Assembly (NCBI GenBank): GCA_027488255.1
Contig: JAIYBZ010000029.1
Location: 186,001-250,000, forward strand
Reading direction: 5' to 3'
Source of the DNA: Comamonadaceae bacterium
GTDB taxonomy: Bacteria; Pseudomonadota; Gammaproteobacteria; Burkholderiales; Burkholderiaceae_C
Length of the DNA stretch: 64,000 nucleotides
Made by a program: the position numbers and the translations under genes. Shown here in pieces: positions 19,699 through 27,378 of the stretch (position 1 is its first letter; each line of letters starts with the position of its first letter). The notes beneath the pieces were generated by a model. The model made no database searches. It was not told where the DNA came from and saw only the letters and a list, made by a program, of their open reading frames with translations.

Positions 19699-20475
19699 AT
19701 GTCGACTTTGCGCACTGCGGCCCTGATTCCCTGGGCCGAAACCGATCCTGTGTTGAAGGCCCAGGCCACTTTGGCGCTGGACCTGCAGCTGCCTGTGGGC
19801 GCAGAAATGCCACTCACAGCCCCCTGCGCTGGCCCCGGCAGAGGGGCCAAGCCCGTGTTGGTGCCCCACACACAGCTCAAGGCCAAGTCGATGGCCACCT
19901 TGGAAGGCCGCGCCATGCTGGTGCACTCGATCGCCCACATCGAGCTCAACGCGATTGATTTGGCGCTGGACGCTGTCTGGCGCTTTGCCGGCTTGCCGGA
20001 TGCTTTTTACACCGACTGGGTGCGCATCGCGCAAGAGGAAGCACAGCATTTCACCCTGCTGCGCAACCACTTGGTGAGCATGGGCTTTGACTACGGTGAT
20101 TTCCCCGCCCACAACACTTTGTGGGACATGGCCGAGCGCACCCAAGCCGATGTGTTGGCGCGCATTGGCATCGTGCCCCGCACCATGGAGGCCCGCGGCT
20201 TGGACGCCTCGCCGGGGGTGAAAAACAAACTGGTCAGCGTGGGCGACCATCGCGCAGGTGAAATCTTGGACATCATCTTGGCCGAAGAAATTGGCCATGT
20301 GGCGGCGGGCAACCGTTGGTACCGCTACCTTTGCGCGCAACGCGGACTGGATCCGGTGAGCACTTACGCCGATCTGATCGCGCAATACGACGCGCCCAAA
20401 CTGCGCCCGCCCTTCAACATGGCCGCCAGGCGTTTGGCTGGTTTTGAAGAAGCCGAGTTGTCGGCCCTGAGCTGA
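19699..20475 (+). CDS. DUF455 ferritin-like protein
   Basis: This 258-residue helical protein of the DUF455 ferritin-like family has a four-helix bundle with carboxylate/His motifs: EGRAMLVHSIAHIELNAIDL, IAQEEAQHFTLL and DIILAEEIGHVAAGN, spaced as di-iron ligands are. A Gly/Pro-rich segment precedes the bundle. The start is ATG 19699 because the MSTLRTAAL beginning fits relatives; a GTG at 19678 would add seven residues. An oxidoreductase role is likely from the metal motifs but unproven. It is convergent with xerD, 23 bases away, with no terminator visible. Confidence 0.85.
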   Translation: MSTLRTAALIPWAETDPVLKAQATLALDLQLPVGAEMPLTAPCAGPGRGAKPVLVPHTQLKAKSMATLEGRAMLVHSIAHIELNAIDLALDAVWRFAGLPDAFYTDWVRIAQEEAQHFTLLRNHLVSMGFDYGDFPAHNTLWDMAERTQADVLARIGIVPRTMEARGLDASPGVKNKLVSVGDHRAGEILDIILAEEIGHVAAGNRWYRYLCAQRGLDPVSTYADLIAQYDAPKLRPPFNMAARRLAGFEEAELSALS

Positions 20476-20498
20476 CGCTCGGTTGCAGCAAATGGCAC

Positions 20499-21407
20499 TC
20501 AGCCCCGAGGGTGGTGCTGCGCATGCAGGGTTTTCAGCCGTTCTCTGGCCACGTGGGTGTAAATGGTGGTGGTCGAGATATCGGCATGGCCCAGCAGCAT
20601 TTGGACGGCACGCAAATCGGCGCCATGGTTCAGCAAGTGCGTGGCAAAAGCGTGGCGCAAAGTGTGCGGCGACAGGGGGGCCGTGATGCCGGCTTGAATG
20701 GCGTAGCGCTTGACCAAATTCCAAAACATGACACGCGACATGCCCGTGCCCGGTTTGGGCCCGCTGCTGGTGACAAACAGGTCTTCGGTTTGGCGTTGCC
20801 CCAACAGAGCGGGTCGCGCCTTTTGCATGTAGCGCTGCAACCATTCCCGCGCCTCTTCACCAAAAGGCACCAAGCGCTCTTTGCTGCCTTTGCCCAAGAT
20901 GCGCAACACGCCCTCGTTGAGCGAAACATGCAGGGCCTTGAGTTGCACCAACTCGCTGACACGCAAACCGCTGGCGTACATCAACTCCAACATGGCGCGG
21001 TCGCGCGTGCCCAAATCGGTATCGACATCGGGCGCACGCAACAAAGCATCGACTTGAGATTCGCCCAGGGTTTTGGGCACACGCATCGCCTGCTTGGCGG
21101 CCAACAGGCGCAGGGTGGGGTCGGTTTGGACCAAGCGTTCACGCAAGGCCCAACGAAAGTAACGCTTAAATACCGTCAGCCGGCGGTTGGCTGAAGTGGC
21201 TTTGGTCTTGGCGTGCCGCTCGGCAAAATACCCTTGCAGGTGGTGCTCTTGCGTGCCATTCAAGGGCTGGCCGTGGGCCAACAACAACCAGCCAGAAAAG
21301 AGCTCTAAATCGCGGCGATAGGCTGACAAACTGTTGCTGGCCAGCCCATCTTCCAGCCAGAGGGCTTCGATGAATCGATCAACCGAACTCTGGCTGGCCT
21401 CGTGCAT
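20499..21407 (-). CDS. xerD: Tyrosine recombinase XerD
   Basis: XerD resolves chromosome dimers at dif together with XerC. The 302-residue protein has the SAM-like core-binding domain (5-95) and the catalytic domain with Arg149, Lys173, His248, Arg251, His274 and nucleophile Tyr283. XerD is favoured over XerC by the LGHADISTTTIYTHVA end region and the LARPKLPRVLPK-like MRVPKTLGE segment. The gene's ATG overlaps the TGA of the upstream Bug receptor gene (TGATG), so its translation is probably coupled to that transport gene, which is an unusual partner. Confidence 0.9.
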   Translation of the reverse strand: MHEASQSSVDRFIEALWLEDGLASNSLSAYRRDLELFSGWLLLAHGQPLNGTQEHHLQGYFAERHAKTKATSANRRLTVFKRYFRWALRERLVQTDPTLRLLAAKQAMRVPKTLGESQVDALLRAPDVDTDLGTRDRAMLELMYASGLRVSELVQLKALHVSLNEGVLRILGKGSKERLVPFGEEAREWLQRYMQKARPALLGQRQTEDLFVTSSGPKPGTGMSRVMFWNLVKRYAIQAGITAPLSPHTLRHAFATHLLNHGADLRAVQMLLGHADISTTTIYTHVARERLKTLHAQHHPRG

Positions 21408-22381
21408 CAGTCAAGTTTGAGTTTTTGCTGGTCCACGACCTTTTTGTAAACCTCAAACTCGGCCTTGATTTGGGCCGTGAACTCTTCAGGGGTGTTGGCC
21501 ACCACCAAAGAACCTGTGTCCTGAATGCGCTTGGTCACCCCAGGATCTTGCAAGGCTTTTTTCACACCACTGCTGATTTTGTCGACCACTTCTTTGGGCA
21601 AGTTCTTGGGGCCCAAAATGCCGTAATAAGCCATGCGGTTCACTGGCTCTAAACCAATTTCCTTGAAAGTTGGAATGTTGGGCAACTGAGGCAGACGCTG
21701 GGGCGCGGCAACCACAATGGCCACCAACTTGCCCGATTGGATGAAGGGCAAAGCCGAAGGCAAGTTGTCAAAAATAATCGGCACCTGACCGGCGACCGTG
21801 TCATTCAAGGCTGGGCCCGCACCGCGGTAAGGAATGTGGGTGATGAACACGCCTTCCAAGCTCTTCCAGAGCTCGGTTTGCAGGTGACCAATGCCGCCTG
21901 TGCCCGACGATGCATAAGAGTATTTGCCGGGGTTCTTTTTGATTTCAGCCAAAAAGCCTTTGTAGTCTTTGGCGGGAAAGCTGGGGTGCACGGCGATCAC
22001 ATTGGGCGTGGCCGCAATGTTGATGATGGGCGTGAAGTCGGTGAGCGGGTTGTAAGGAATTTTGGGATTGATGGCGGGGTTGGCAGCCGTGGTGGAGACC
22101 GTGGCCATGCCCAGGTTGTAACCATCGGGGACCGCACGCACGGTTTCGGTGGCGCCCACTACGCCACCGCCACCGGCTTTGTTTTCAATGACCACGCTTT
22201 GACCGAGGGCCTTGCCCAATGGCTCAGCAATCACCCGTGCCACGATGTCCGTGGTGCCACCGGGGGCAAAAGGCACTTGCAATTTGATGGGTTTGTTGGG
22301 GTAAGCCTGCGCCCAAACCGAGCCCGAAGCCAGCACAGTGGCTGCCAGACCGACCACCGAAAAAACAGCACGACGTTTCAT
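21407..22381 (-). CDS. Tripartite tricarboxylate transporter receptor (Bug family)
   Basis: This 324-residue periplasmic receptor of the Bug/TctC family has a signal peptide cleaved near residue 24 (SGSVWA). The mature start YPNKPIKLQVPFAPGGTTDIVARV is the family hallmark, followed by ENKAGGGGVVGA and the GTGGIGHLQTEL loop that contacts a carboxylate ligand. ATG 22381 follows an AGGAG site; an in-frame start at 22516 is rejected. No TctA or TctB membrane subunits lie nearby, so it is an orphan receptor, as most Bug proteins are in Burkholderiales. Its stop overlaps the xerD start. Confidence 0.92.
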   Translation of the reverse strand: MKRRAVFSVVGLAATVLASGSVWAQAYPNKPIKLQVPFAPGGTTDIVARVIAEPLGKALGQSVVIENKAGGGGVVGATETVRAVPDGYNLGMATVSTTAANPAINPKIPYNPLTDFTPIINIAATPNVIAVHPSFPAKDYKGFLAEIKKNPGKYSYASSGTGGIGHLQTELWKSLEGVFITHIPYRGAGPALNDTVAGQVPIIFDNLPSALPFIQSGKLVAIVVAAPQRLPQLPNIPTFKEIGLEPVNRMAYYGILGPKNLPKEVVDKISSGVKKALQDPGVTKRIQDTGSLVVANTPEEFTAQIKAEFEVYKKVVDQQKLKLD

Positions 22382-22521
22382 TCGAAAACTCCTAGAAAGT
22401 GCACACATGATATGCAAAAAATGACGGCGCCCATGGAGGGAAAACCCACAAAAGGCCTGAAAAAGGCAGCCTTCCTGTTGCAGGTGTGACTCTCCCCATC
22501 TGGACCCCTCGGGCACTCAGT

Positions 22522-22527
22522 TATCCT
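22522..22527 (+). promoter_or_regulatory. -10-like element six bases before the AEC transporter start
   Basis: TATCCT lies exactly six bases before GTG 22534, with no Shine-Dalgarno sequence, so transcription would begin at or next to the start codon. No -35 match is visible. Candidate leaderless gene. Confidence 0.4.
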
Positions 22528-22533
22528 AGCCCC

Positions 22534-23442
22534 GTGAATTTTGCTCAACTCCTCTTTCCCGATTTTTCCCTGATTTTGTGCGGCTATTTGATCTGCCGCT
22601 TCACGGCGCTCAACCGTCCGGTTTGGCAACACGTTGAAAGCTTGGTTTACTTTTTCTTGTTTCCGGTGCTGCTGTTTCACTCGATCGTGAAAAGCCCGCT
22701 GGACCTGCATGCCGCTTCGAGTCTGATTGGTGCCGGCCTGAGTCTGGGCTTGTGCGCCATTGCCCTTTCTTACAGCCTGCCTTACTGGCCTCTTTTGGGC
22801 AAACACCTGGACCGCAGAGACCACGCGGCCAGTGCCCAGGTGGGCTTTCGGTTCAACTCATTCATTGCTTTGGCCTTGGCCGAACGCTTGGCGGGTCCGG
22901 AAGGGCTGCTCATGATTTCGGTCTTGATTGGGGTCTGCGTGCCCTTGTTCAACATTGGCGCCGTGTGGCCCATGGCGCGCCAAGGCAACACGGGGTTTGT
23001 GCGTGAACTGCTGCGCAACCCGTTGATCATTGCCACCGGCTCGGGGCTGATCGCCAATTTGCTGGGGTTTCGCATCCCGGTTTGGCTTGACCCCAGTGTG
23101 GGGCGCATCGGCGCTGCCTCATTGGCTTTGGGCTTGATGGCTGCGGGAGCGGGCATGCAACTGGGCACCTTGCGACAGGGCAAGCTGCTGGGGTTGAGCG
23201 TGCTGATGATCAAGCACTTGCTGTTGCCCCTGATCGCATGGGGCATGGCCCATGTGTTTCAGTTGGGGGCCGCACAAAGCACCATTTTGTTGGCGTTTTC
23301 AGCCTTGCCCACCGCCTCCACTTGTTATGTCTTGGCTGCCCGCATGGGCTACAACGGCCCTTACGTGGCCGGTTTGGTGACGCTATCCACCCTGGCCGGC
23401 ATGCTGAGTTTGCCGTTTGCGCTGGGCGTCTTGCTCGGTTGA
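22534..23442 (+). CDS. AEC family transporter (auxin efflux carrier-like)
   Basis: This 302-residue inner-membrane protein has ten predicted helices arranged as two five-helix repeats, as in the AEC/bile-acid superfamily. Conserved features include FFLFPVLLFHSIV in the first half and LALGLMAAGAGMQL with 'SALPTASTCYVLAARMGYNG' in the second, the crossover region of malonate and auxin-type carriers. The substrate is unknown; dicarboxylates are exported or taken up by some relatives. GTG 22534 is preferred over an ATG-less longer frame. It is convergent with queG (stop codons almost touching). Confidence 0.85.
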   Translation: MNFAQLLFPDFSLILCGYLICRFTALNRPVWQHVESLVYFFLFPVLLFHSIVKSPLDLHAASSLIGAGLSLGLCAIALSYSLPYWPLLGKHLDRRDHAASAQVGFRFNSFIALALAERLAGPEGLLMISVLIGVCVPLFNIGAVWPMARQGNTGFVRELLRNPLIIATGSGLIANLLGFRIPVWLDPSVGRIGAASLALGLMAAGAGMQLGTLRQGKLLGLSVLMIKHLLLPLIAWGMAHVFQLGAAQSTILLAFSALPTASTCYVLAARMGYNGPYVAGLVTLSTLAGMLSLPFALGVLLG

Positions 23443-23444
23443 CC

Positions 23445-24575
23445 TCAATGGGCAAGGCCGGCATCGGCCCTGGCTATCGACCATGCCACCTGCTCTTGCA
23501 CCACCCCATCGGGGTGGGTGGCATGGGCGCTCAGGGCCTGCAGCAAAGCATGGCGCTGCGTGGCCGACACTTTGGCCGAAACTTTGGCGGATGCGAGTGC
23601 GTTGCCCGCCGCCAAAGCCAAGTTGCGCAGCCACCGGGCATGGCCAATGCGGCGGATGGCACTGCCTTCGGTGCGGCGCAAAAATTCATGCTCGGACCAG
23701 CCCAACAAAGTCACCAAGTCCGAGGCGCCCAAGCCCTCGCGGGCTTGCCAATCGGGCAAAGGGCTGACTTGTGCAAACTTGTTCCAAGGGCAGGCCAGTT
23801 GGCAATCGTCACAGCCGTAAATTCGGTTGCCAATCAATGGCCGCAAGGCAGTGTCGATGGGCCCCGCATGTTCGATCGTCAAATAAGAAATACAGCGCCG
23901 CGCATCCAAGCGATAAGGCGCCACGATGGCTTGCGTGGGGCATATGTCAAGGCAGGCACGGCACTCGCCGCAGTGGGCCGAAACCGCTGGCGTTTCAGGC
24001 AAGGCAAAGTCGACAAACAACTCGCCCAAAAAAAACATCGAACCGGCCTCTCGGTTCAGCACCAAGGTGTGTTTGCCGCGCCAGCCTAAGCCACTGCGGG
24101 TGGCCAACTCGGCCTCCATCACCGGGGCTGAATCGGTGAAGACCCGGTGACCAAAAGGCCCTATGGCTTGCGCAATGCGCTCTTGCAGTTTTTGCAAGCG
24201 GCTGCGCAACACCTTGTGGTAATCGCGGCCTCGGGCATACAACGACACCACCGCCTCACCCGGCTGCAACAGTCTGGCGGTTTCGTGCGCCACCCAATCT
24301 GCCGGCGTCTCGCGTGGCAAATAATCCATGCGCGCGGTGATCACGCTGACGGTGCCGGCCTGCAACTCGGCGGGACGTGCCCGTTTCAGACCGTGGCTTT
24401 GCATATAGCCCATGCTGCCGTGAAAGCCGGCCGCTAACCAGGCCTGTAATCCGGGCTCGGCAGAGGACAAATCTATACCCGACACGCCAATTTGGGACAA
24501 TCCAAGCTCATGCGCCCAGATTTGAATCTGGGGCCACAGTTCAAGAAGGTCGATTTGAGTACGTTCAGCAGTCAC
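23445..24575 (-). CDS. queG: Epoxyqueuosine reductase
   Basis: QueG performs the last step of queuosine synthesis in tRNA using cobalamin and two [4Fe-4S] clusters. In this 376-residue protein the ferredoxin-like domain ligands are Cys202, Cys205, Cys208 and Cys212, then Cys228, Cys255, Cys258 and Cys262. The DSAPVMEAELATRSGLGWRGKHT segment carries the catalytic Asp and the cobalamin contacts. A HEAT-like C-terminal region completes the protein. The start is GTG 24575 (MTAERTQIDLLELW) by family length. A TACAAT lies six bases upstream, inside the coding region of the divergent tsaE gene, whose 5' end overlaps this gene. Confidence 0.93.
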   Translation of the reverse strand: MTAERTQIDLLELWPQIQIWAHELGLSQIGVSGIDLSSAEPGLQAWLAAGFHGSMGYMQSHGLKRARPAELQAGTVSVITARMDYLPRETPADWVAHETARLLQPGEAVVSLYARGRDYHKVLRSRLQKLQERIAQAIGPFGHRVFTDSAPVMEAELATRSGLGWRGKHTLVLNREAGSMFFLGELFVDFALPETPAVSAHCGECRACLDICPTQAIVAPYRLDARRCISYLTIEHAGPIDTALRPLIGNRIYGCDDCQLACPWNKFAQVSPLPDWQAREGLGASDLVTLLGWSEHEFLRRTEGSAIRRIGHARWLRNLALAAGNALASAKVSAKVSATQRHALLQALSAHATHPDGVVQEQVAWSIARADAGLAH

Positions 24576-25112
24576 ACGCCGATTGTAGAAAGCCCCGCCG
24601 TGCCCCTCCGTTGGGAAGGGCTGTGGTCGAACGAAGCGGCCACACAGGCCTTTGCCGCTTTGCTGGCGCAGTCTCTGGGCACCTGGCCGGGTGGGCGGGA
24701 TGCCCGCATCGAATTGCGTGGCCAATTGGGCGCAGGCAAGACCACCTTGGTGCGCCATTTGCTGCGTGCCATCGGGGTGCAGGGGCGCATCAAAAGCCCC
24801 ACCTACGCCGTGGTCGAGCCGCACCAAGCCAGCACCGACAAAGGGCTTTGGCCGATTTGGCATTTTGATTTTTATCGCTTCAGTGACCCGCAAGAATGGG
24901 AAGACGCGGGCTTCAGGGACATCTTTGCGGGGCCGGGACTCAAGCTGATGGAGTGGCCCGACAAAGTGGCGGGCCAATTGCCCCCACCCGATTGGGTGAT
25001 TGCGCTCGAGGCCTTGGACGAAGAACAGCGCCGGGTCACCATCCACGCCGCTACAGACTCAGGGCACGCTTGGTTAGCCGCTTGGACGCAGGGGGCTGCG
25101 GATGCAGCTTGA
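24555..25112 (+). CDS. tsaE: tRNA threonylcarbamoyladenosine biosynthesis ATPase TsaE
   Basis: TsaE is the ATPase of the TsaBDE complex that makes t6A37 in ANN-decoding tRNAs. The protein shows Walker A GQLGAGKTTLVRHLL, KSPTYAVVE, WHFDFYRFSDPQEWEDAGF and a LMEWPDKV segment characteristic of the family. It is about 185 residues from TTG 24555, chosen because AAGAAGG lies six bases upstream; GTG 24600 (170 residues) is the alternative. With the TTG start, its first 21 bases overlap the start of queG on the opposite strand. Its 3' end overlaps amiC by 11 bases, the conserved tsaE-amiC pairing. Confidence 0.92.
   Translation: MSTFSSHTPIVESPAVPLRWEGLWSNEAATQAFAALLAQSLGTWPGGRDARIELRGQLGAGKTTLVRHLLRAIGVQGRIKSPTYAVVEPHQASTDKGLWPIWHFDFYRFSDPQEWEDAGFRDIFAGPGLKLMEWPDKVAGQLPPPDWVIALEALDEEQRRVTIHAATDSGHAWLAAWTQGAADAA
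24582..24587 (-). promoter_or_regulatory. -10 element of queG
   Basis: On the minus strand the hexamer is TACAAT, and GTG 24575 begins six bases later. That places the transcription start at the start codon (candidate leaderless gene). The element is inside the tsaE coding region. Confidence 0.45.
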
Positions 25113-26487
25113 ACGCCGCCGTTGGATCAAAACGGGTTTGTTGGTCCTGAGCCTGGGGGCCTCGCACTTCGCGCGGGGTGCCAGCATGTTGGCGGTACGC
25201 ATTTGGCCGGCGCCCGAATACAGCCGCGTCACGCTTGAATCGGACGCCCCGCTGAAGACCACACAAACCTTCATCGATGCGCCGCCCCGCTTGGCGGTCG
25301 ACATCGAGGGCATGGAATTGAACGCCGCCTTGCGCGAATTGGTGGGCAAAGTGCAAGCGTCTGACCCCAATATTGCAGGCATTCGGGTGGGCCAGTTCAA
25401 CCCCAACACCGTGCGGCTGGTGATTGACCTGAAGCGCCCCATTGCGCCGCAAGTGTTCACCCTGCAGCCCGTGGCGGCGTATGCCCATCGCTTGGTGCTC
25501 GACTTGTACCCGGCGCAAGCCCTGGACCCTTTGGAACAACTCATCCAAGAGCGTTCAGGCAGTCCGCGAACGGCGCAACCCCCTCTGCCCTCGAAAAACG
25601 CCACCCCTGACCCCTTGGGCGATTTGATCGCGCAACAAGGCCAAGCGCCCAGCAAACCGCCAGCGCCCATCACCCGCAAGCAAGACGTGGCGCCAGCCCC
25701 GTCGACCTCTGTTGACAGCCCCACCCACGCCCCCCCTTCTCGCCCTGCGCCTGCGCAAAACACCGACCGATTGATCGTGGTGGCCCTGGACCCAGGGCAC
25801 GGCGGCGAAGACCCTGGCGCCATTGGCCCCGGTGGCACGCGCGAGAAAGACGTGGTCCTCAAGATCGCCAAAAGGTTGCGCGACCAGATCAATGCGAGCA
25901 GCGTGAATGGCAACCCCATGCGTGCCTTCTTGACGCGCGATGCCGACTTTTTTGTGCCCCTGCATGTGCGTGTACAAAAGGCCCGGCGGGTGCAAGCCGA
26001 TTTGTTTGTCAGCATCCATGCCGATGCTTTTTTCACGCCCCAAGCCAGCGGGGCCAGCGTGTTTGCGCTCAGCCATGGTGCGGCCTCTAGCAGTGCCGCC
26101 CGTTGGATGGCACAAAAAGAAAACAAGGCCGATTTGATCGGGGGCATCAACCTCGGAGCCCAAGATGCCCAAGTGCAACGCGCGATGCTCGAGATGAGCA
26201 CCGAAACCCAAATCAAGGACAGCTTGAATTTGGGCGGCAATTTGCTGCGCGAGATGGGTCAGGTGGGGCGCTTGCACAAACCCCGTGTCGAGCAAGCCGG
26301 CTTTGCGGTGCTCAAAGCACCTGATATTCCCAGCGTTTTGGTGGAGACCGCCTTCATCAGCAACCCCGACGAAGAAGAAAAACTGCGCAGCGAGGCTTAC
26401 CAGCAAAAGCTGACCGATGCGCTGATGCGCGGCATCTTGAATTATTTTTCGCGCAACCCGCCGCTGGCGCGCACCCGCAGCTTGTGA
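25102..26487 (+). CDS. amiC: N-acetylmuramoyl-L-alanine amidase (AmiC type)
   Basis: This 461-residue periplasmic amidase splits septal peptidoglycan. It has a basic, hydrophobic signal peptide (RRRWIKTGLLVLSLGA), an AMIN septal-targeting domain over about 30-140 and a Pro/Ala-rich linker over 145-220. The Amidase_3 zinc domain carries His233 (DPGHGGEDPGA), Glu248, His306 (SIHADAF) and catalytic Glu415 (LVETAFISN). A regulatory helix insert with MAQKENKAD and GGINLG, which EnvC/NlpD-type activators relieve, is present near residue 335. It overlaps the end of tsaE by 11 bases and is probably expressed with it. Called AmiC by the AMIN domain. Confidence 0.92.
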   Translation: MQLERRRWIKTGLLVLSLGASHFARGASMLAVRIWPAPEYSRVTLESDAPLKTTQTFIDAPPRLAVDIEGMELNAALRELVGKVQASDPNIAGIRVGQFNPNTVRLVIDLKRPIAPQVFTLQPVAAYAHRLVLDLYPAQALDPLEQLIQERSGSPRTAQPPLPSKNATPDPLGDLIAQQGQAPSKPPAPITRKQDVAPAPSTSVDSPTHAPPSRPAPAQNTDRLIVVALDPGHGGEDPGAIGPGGTREKDVVLKIAKRLRDQINASSVNGNPMRAFLTRDADFFVPLHVRVQKARRVQADLFVSIHADAFFTPQASGASVFALSHGAASSSAARWMAQKENKADLIGGINLGAQDAQVQRAMLEMSTETQIKDSLNLGGNLLREMGQVGRLHKPRVEQAGFAVLKAPDIPSVLVETAFISNPDEEEKLRSEAYQQKLTDALMRGILNYFSRNPPLARTRSL

Positions 26488-26567
26488 ACTTTGGCCTTTG
26501 TGCTGCGGCCCGAGCTGTCGGGCTGCGGTCTTGCGCCGTCACAGCCCGCCATTTCGCATGGCTTCAT

Positions 26568-26605
26568 CAAAAAAAACGCCTGCTCAGACAGGCCGAGCAG
26601 GCGTT
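26568..26605 (-). terminator. Intrinsic terminator of ppa
   Basis: An 11-bp perfect stem (aacgcctgctc with gagcaggcgtt, 26575-26605) around a nine-base loop is followed on the minus strand by a run of eight or nine U. It lies 24 bases past the ppa stop codon. On the plus strand it also follows amiC but lacks a long T-run on that side. Confidence 0.9.
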
Positions 26606-26628
26606 GCACGTCGATGACTCGAAGAGGA

Positions 26629-27165
26629 TCAGGCCTTGGCTTTGTTGTAGTTGGCCACGCCGTCCAAGATTTCTTTGTGGGCCGAGTCTTTGCCTTCCCA
26701 ACCCAGCACCTTGACCCATTTGCCTTTTTCCAGGTCTTTGTAGTGCTCAAAGAAGTGGGCAATGGCGTTGCGGCGCATGGCGTTCACATCTTCGATGTCT
26801 TTCCAATGGTCGTACATGGGCAAAATTTTGCTGGTGGGCACGGCAATCACTTTGCCATCCACACCGGCCTCGTCTTCCATCATCAAGATGCCCAAAGCAC
26901 GGCAAGGCACCACCACACCGGGGTGCAAAGCGTAGGGGGTGATGACCAACACGTCCACGGGGTCACCGTCACCTGACAAGGTTTGCGGCACATACCCGTA
27001 GTTGGTGGGGTAGTGCATGGCGGTGGTCATGAAACGGTCAACAAACAGGGCACCGCTTTCCTTGTCCACTTCGTACTTGATCGGGTCGGCATTCATCGGA
27101 ATTTCGATGATGACGTTGAAGGCTTCAGGCACATTTTTACCGGGGGTGACGTTGTCGAGGGACAT
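26629..27165 (-). CDS. ppa: Soluble inorganic pyrophosphatase (family I)
   Basis: This 178-residue cytosolic family I pyrophosphatase hydrolyses PPi made by biosynthetic reactions. It has the signature [10 protein letters not shown] with its metal-binding aspartates, the ALFVDRF and [12 protein letters not shown] segments and the KVIAVP strand. The length is that of the bacterial hexameric type. It is divergent from hppA, the membrane proton-pumping pyrophosphatase, with 213 bases between. Having both enzymes side by side suggests one for general PPi removal and one for energy recovery. Confidence 0.97.
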   Translation of the reverse strand: MSLDNVTPGKNVPEAFNVIIEIPMNADPIKYEVDKESGALFVDRFMTTAMHYPTNYGYVPQTLSGDGDPVDVLVITPYALHPGVVVPCRALGILMMEDEAGVDGKVIAVPTSKILPMYDHWKDIEDVNAMRRNAIAHFFEHYKDLEKGKWVKVLGWEGKDSAHKEILDGVANYNKAKA

Positions 27166-27378
27166 CTTTCAGGTCTCTTTGTGAAAAGTTAAAAAAAGCG
27201 GAATCACTAGGGATTAACCCCGATTTTACTTTCACAGGCCTTGCGCAAACCCCGAAACGACCTCTTTAATGAACCGTTGGCCAATCGTTCTCTGGTTTCA
27301 GTGACGAGGAAGCAACGCCCTGGAGGAGCCTCCCGAGCGTGGCCCCTCAGATCAGCGACAACCATCAAGGAGAGAACA

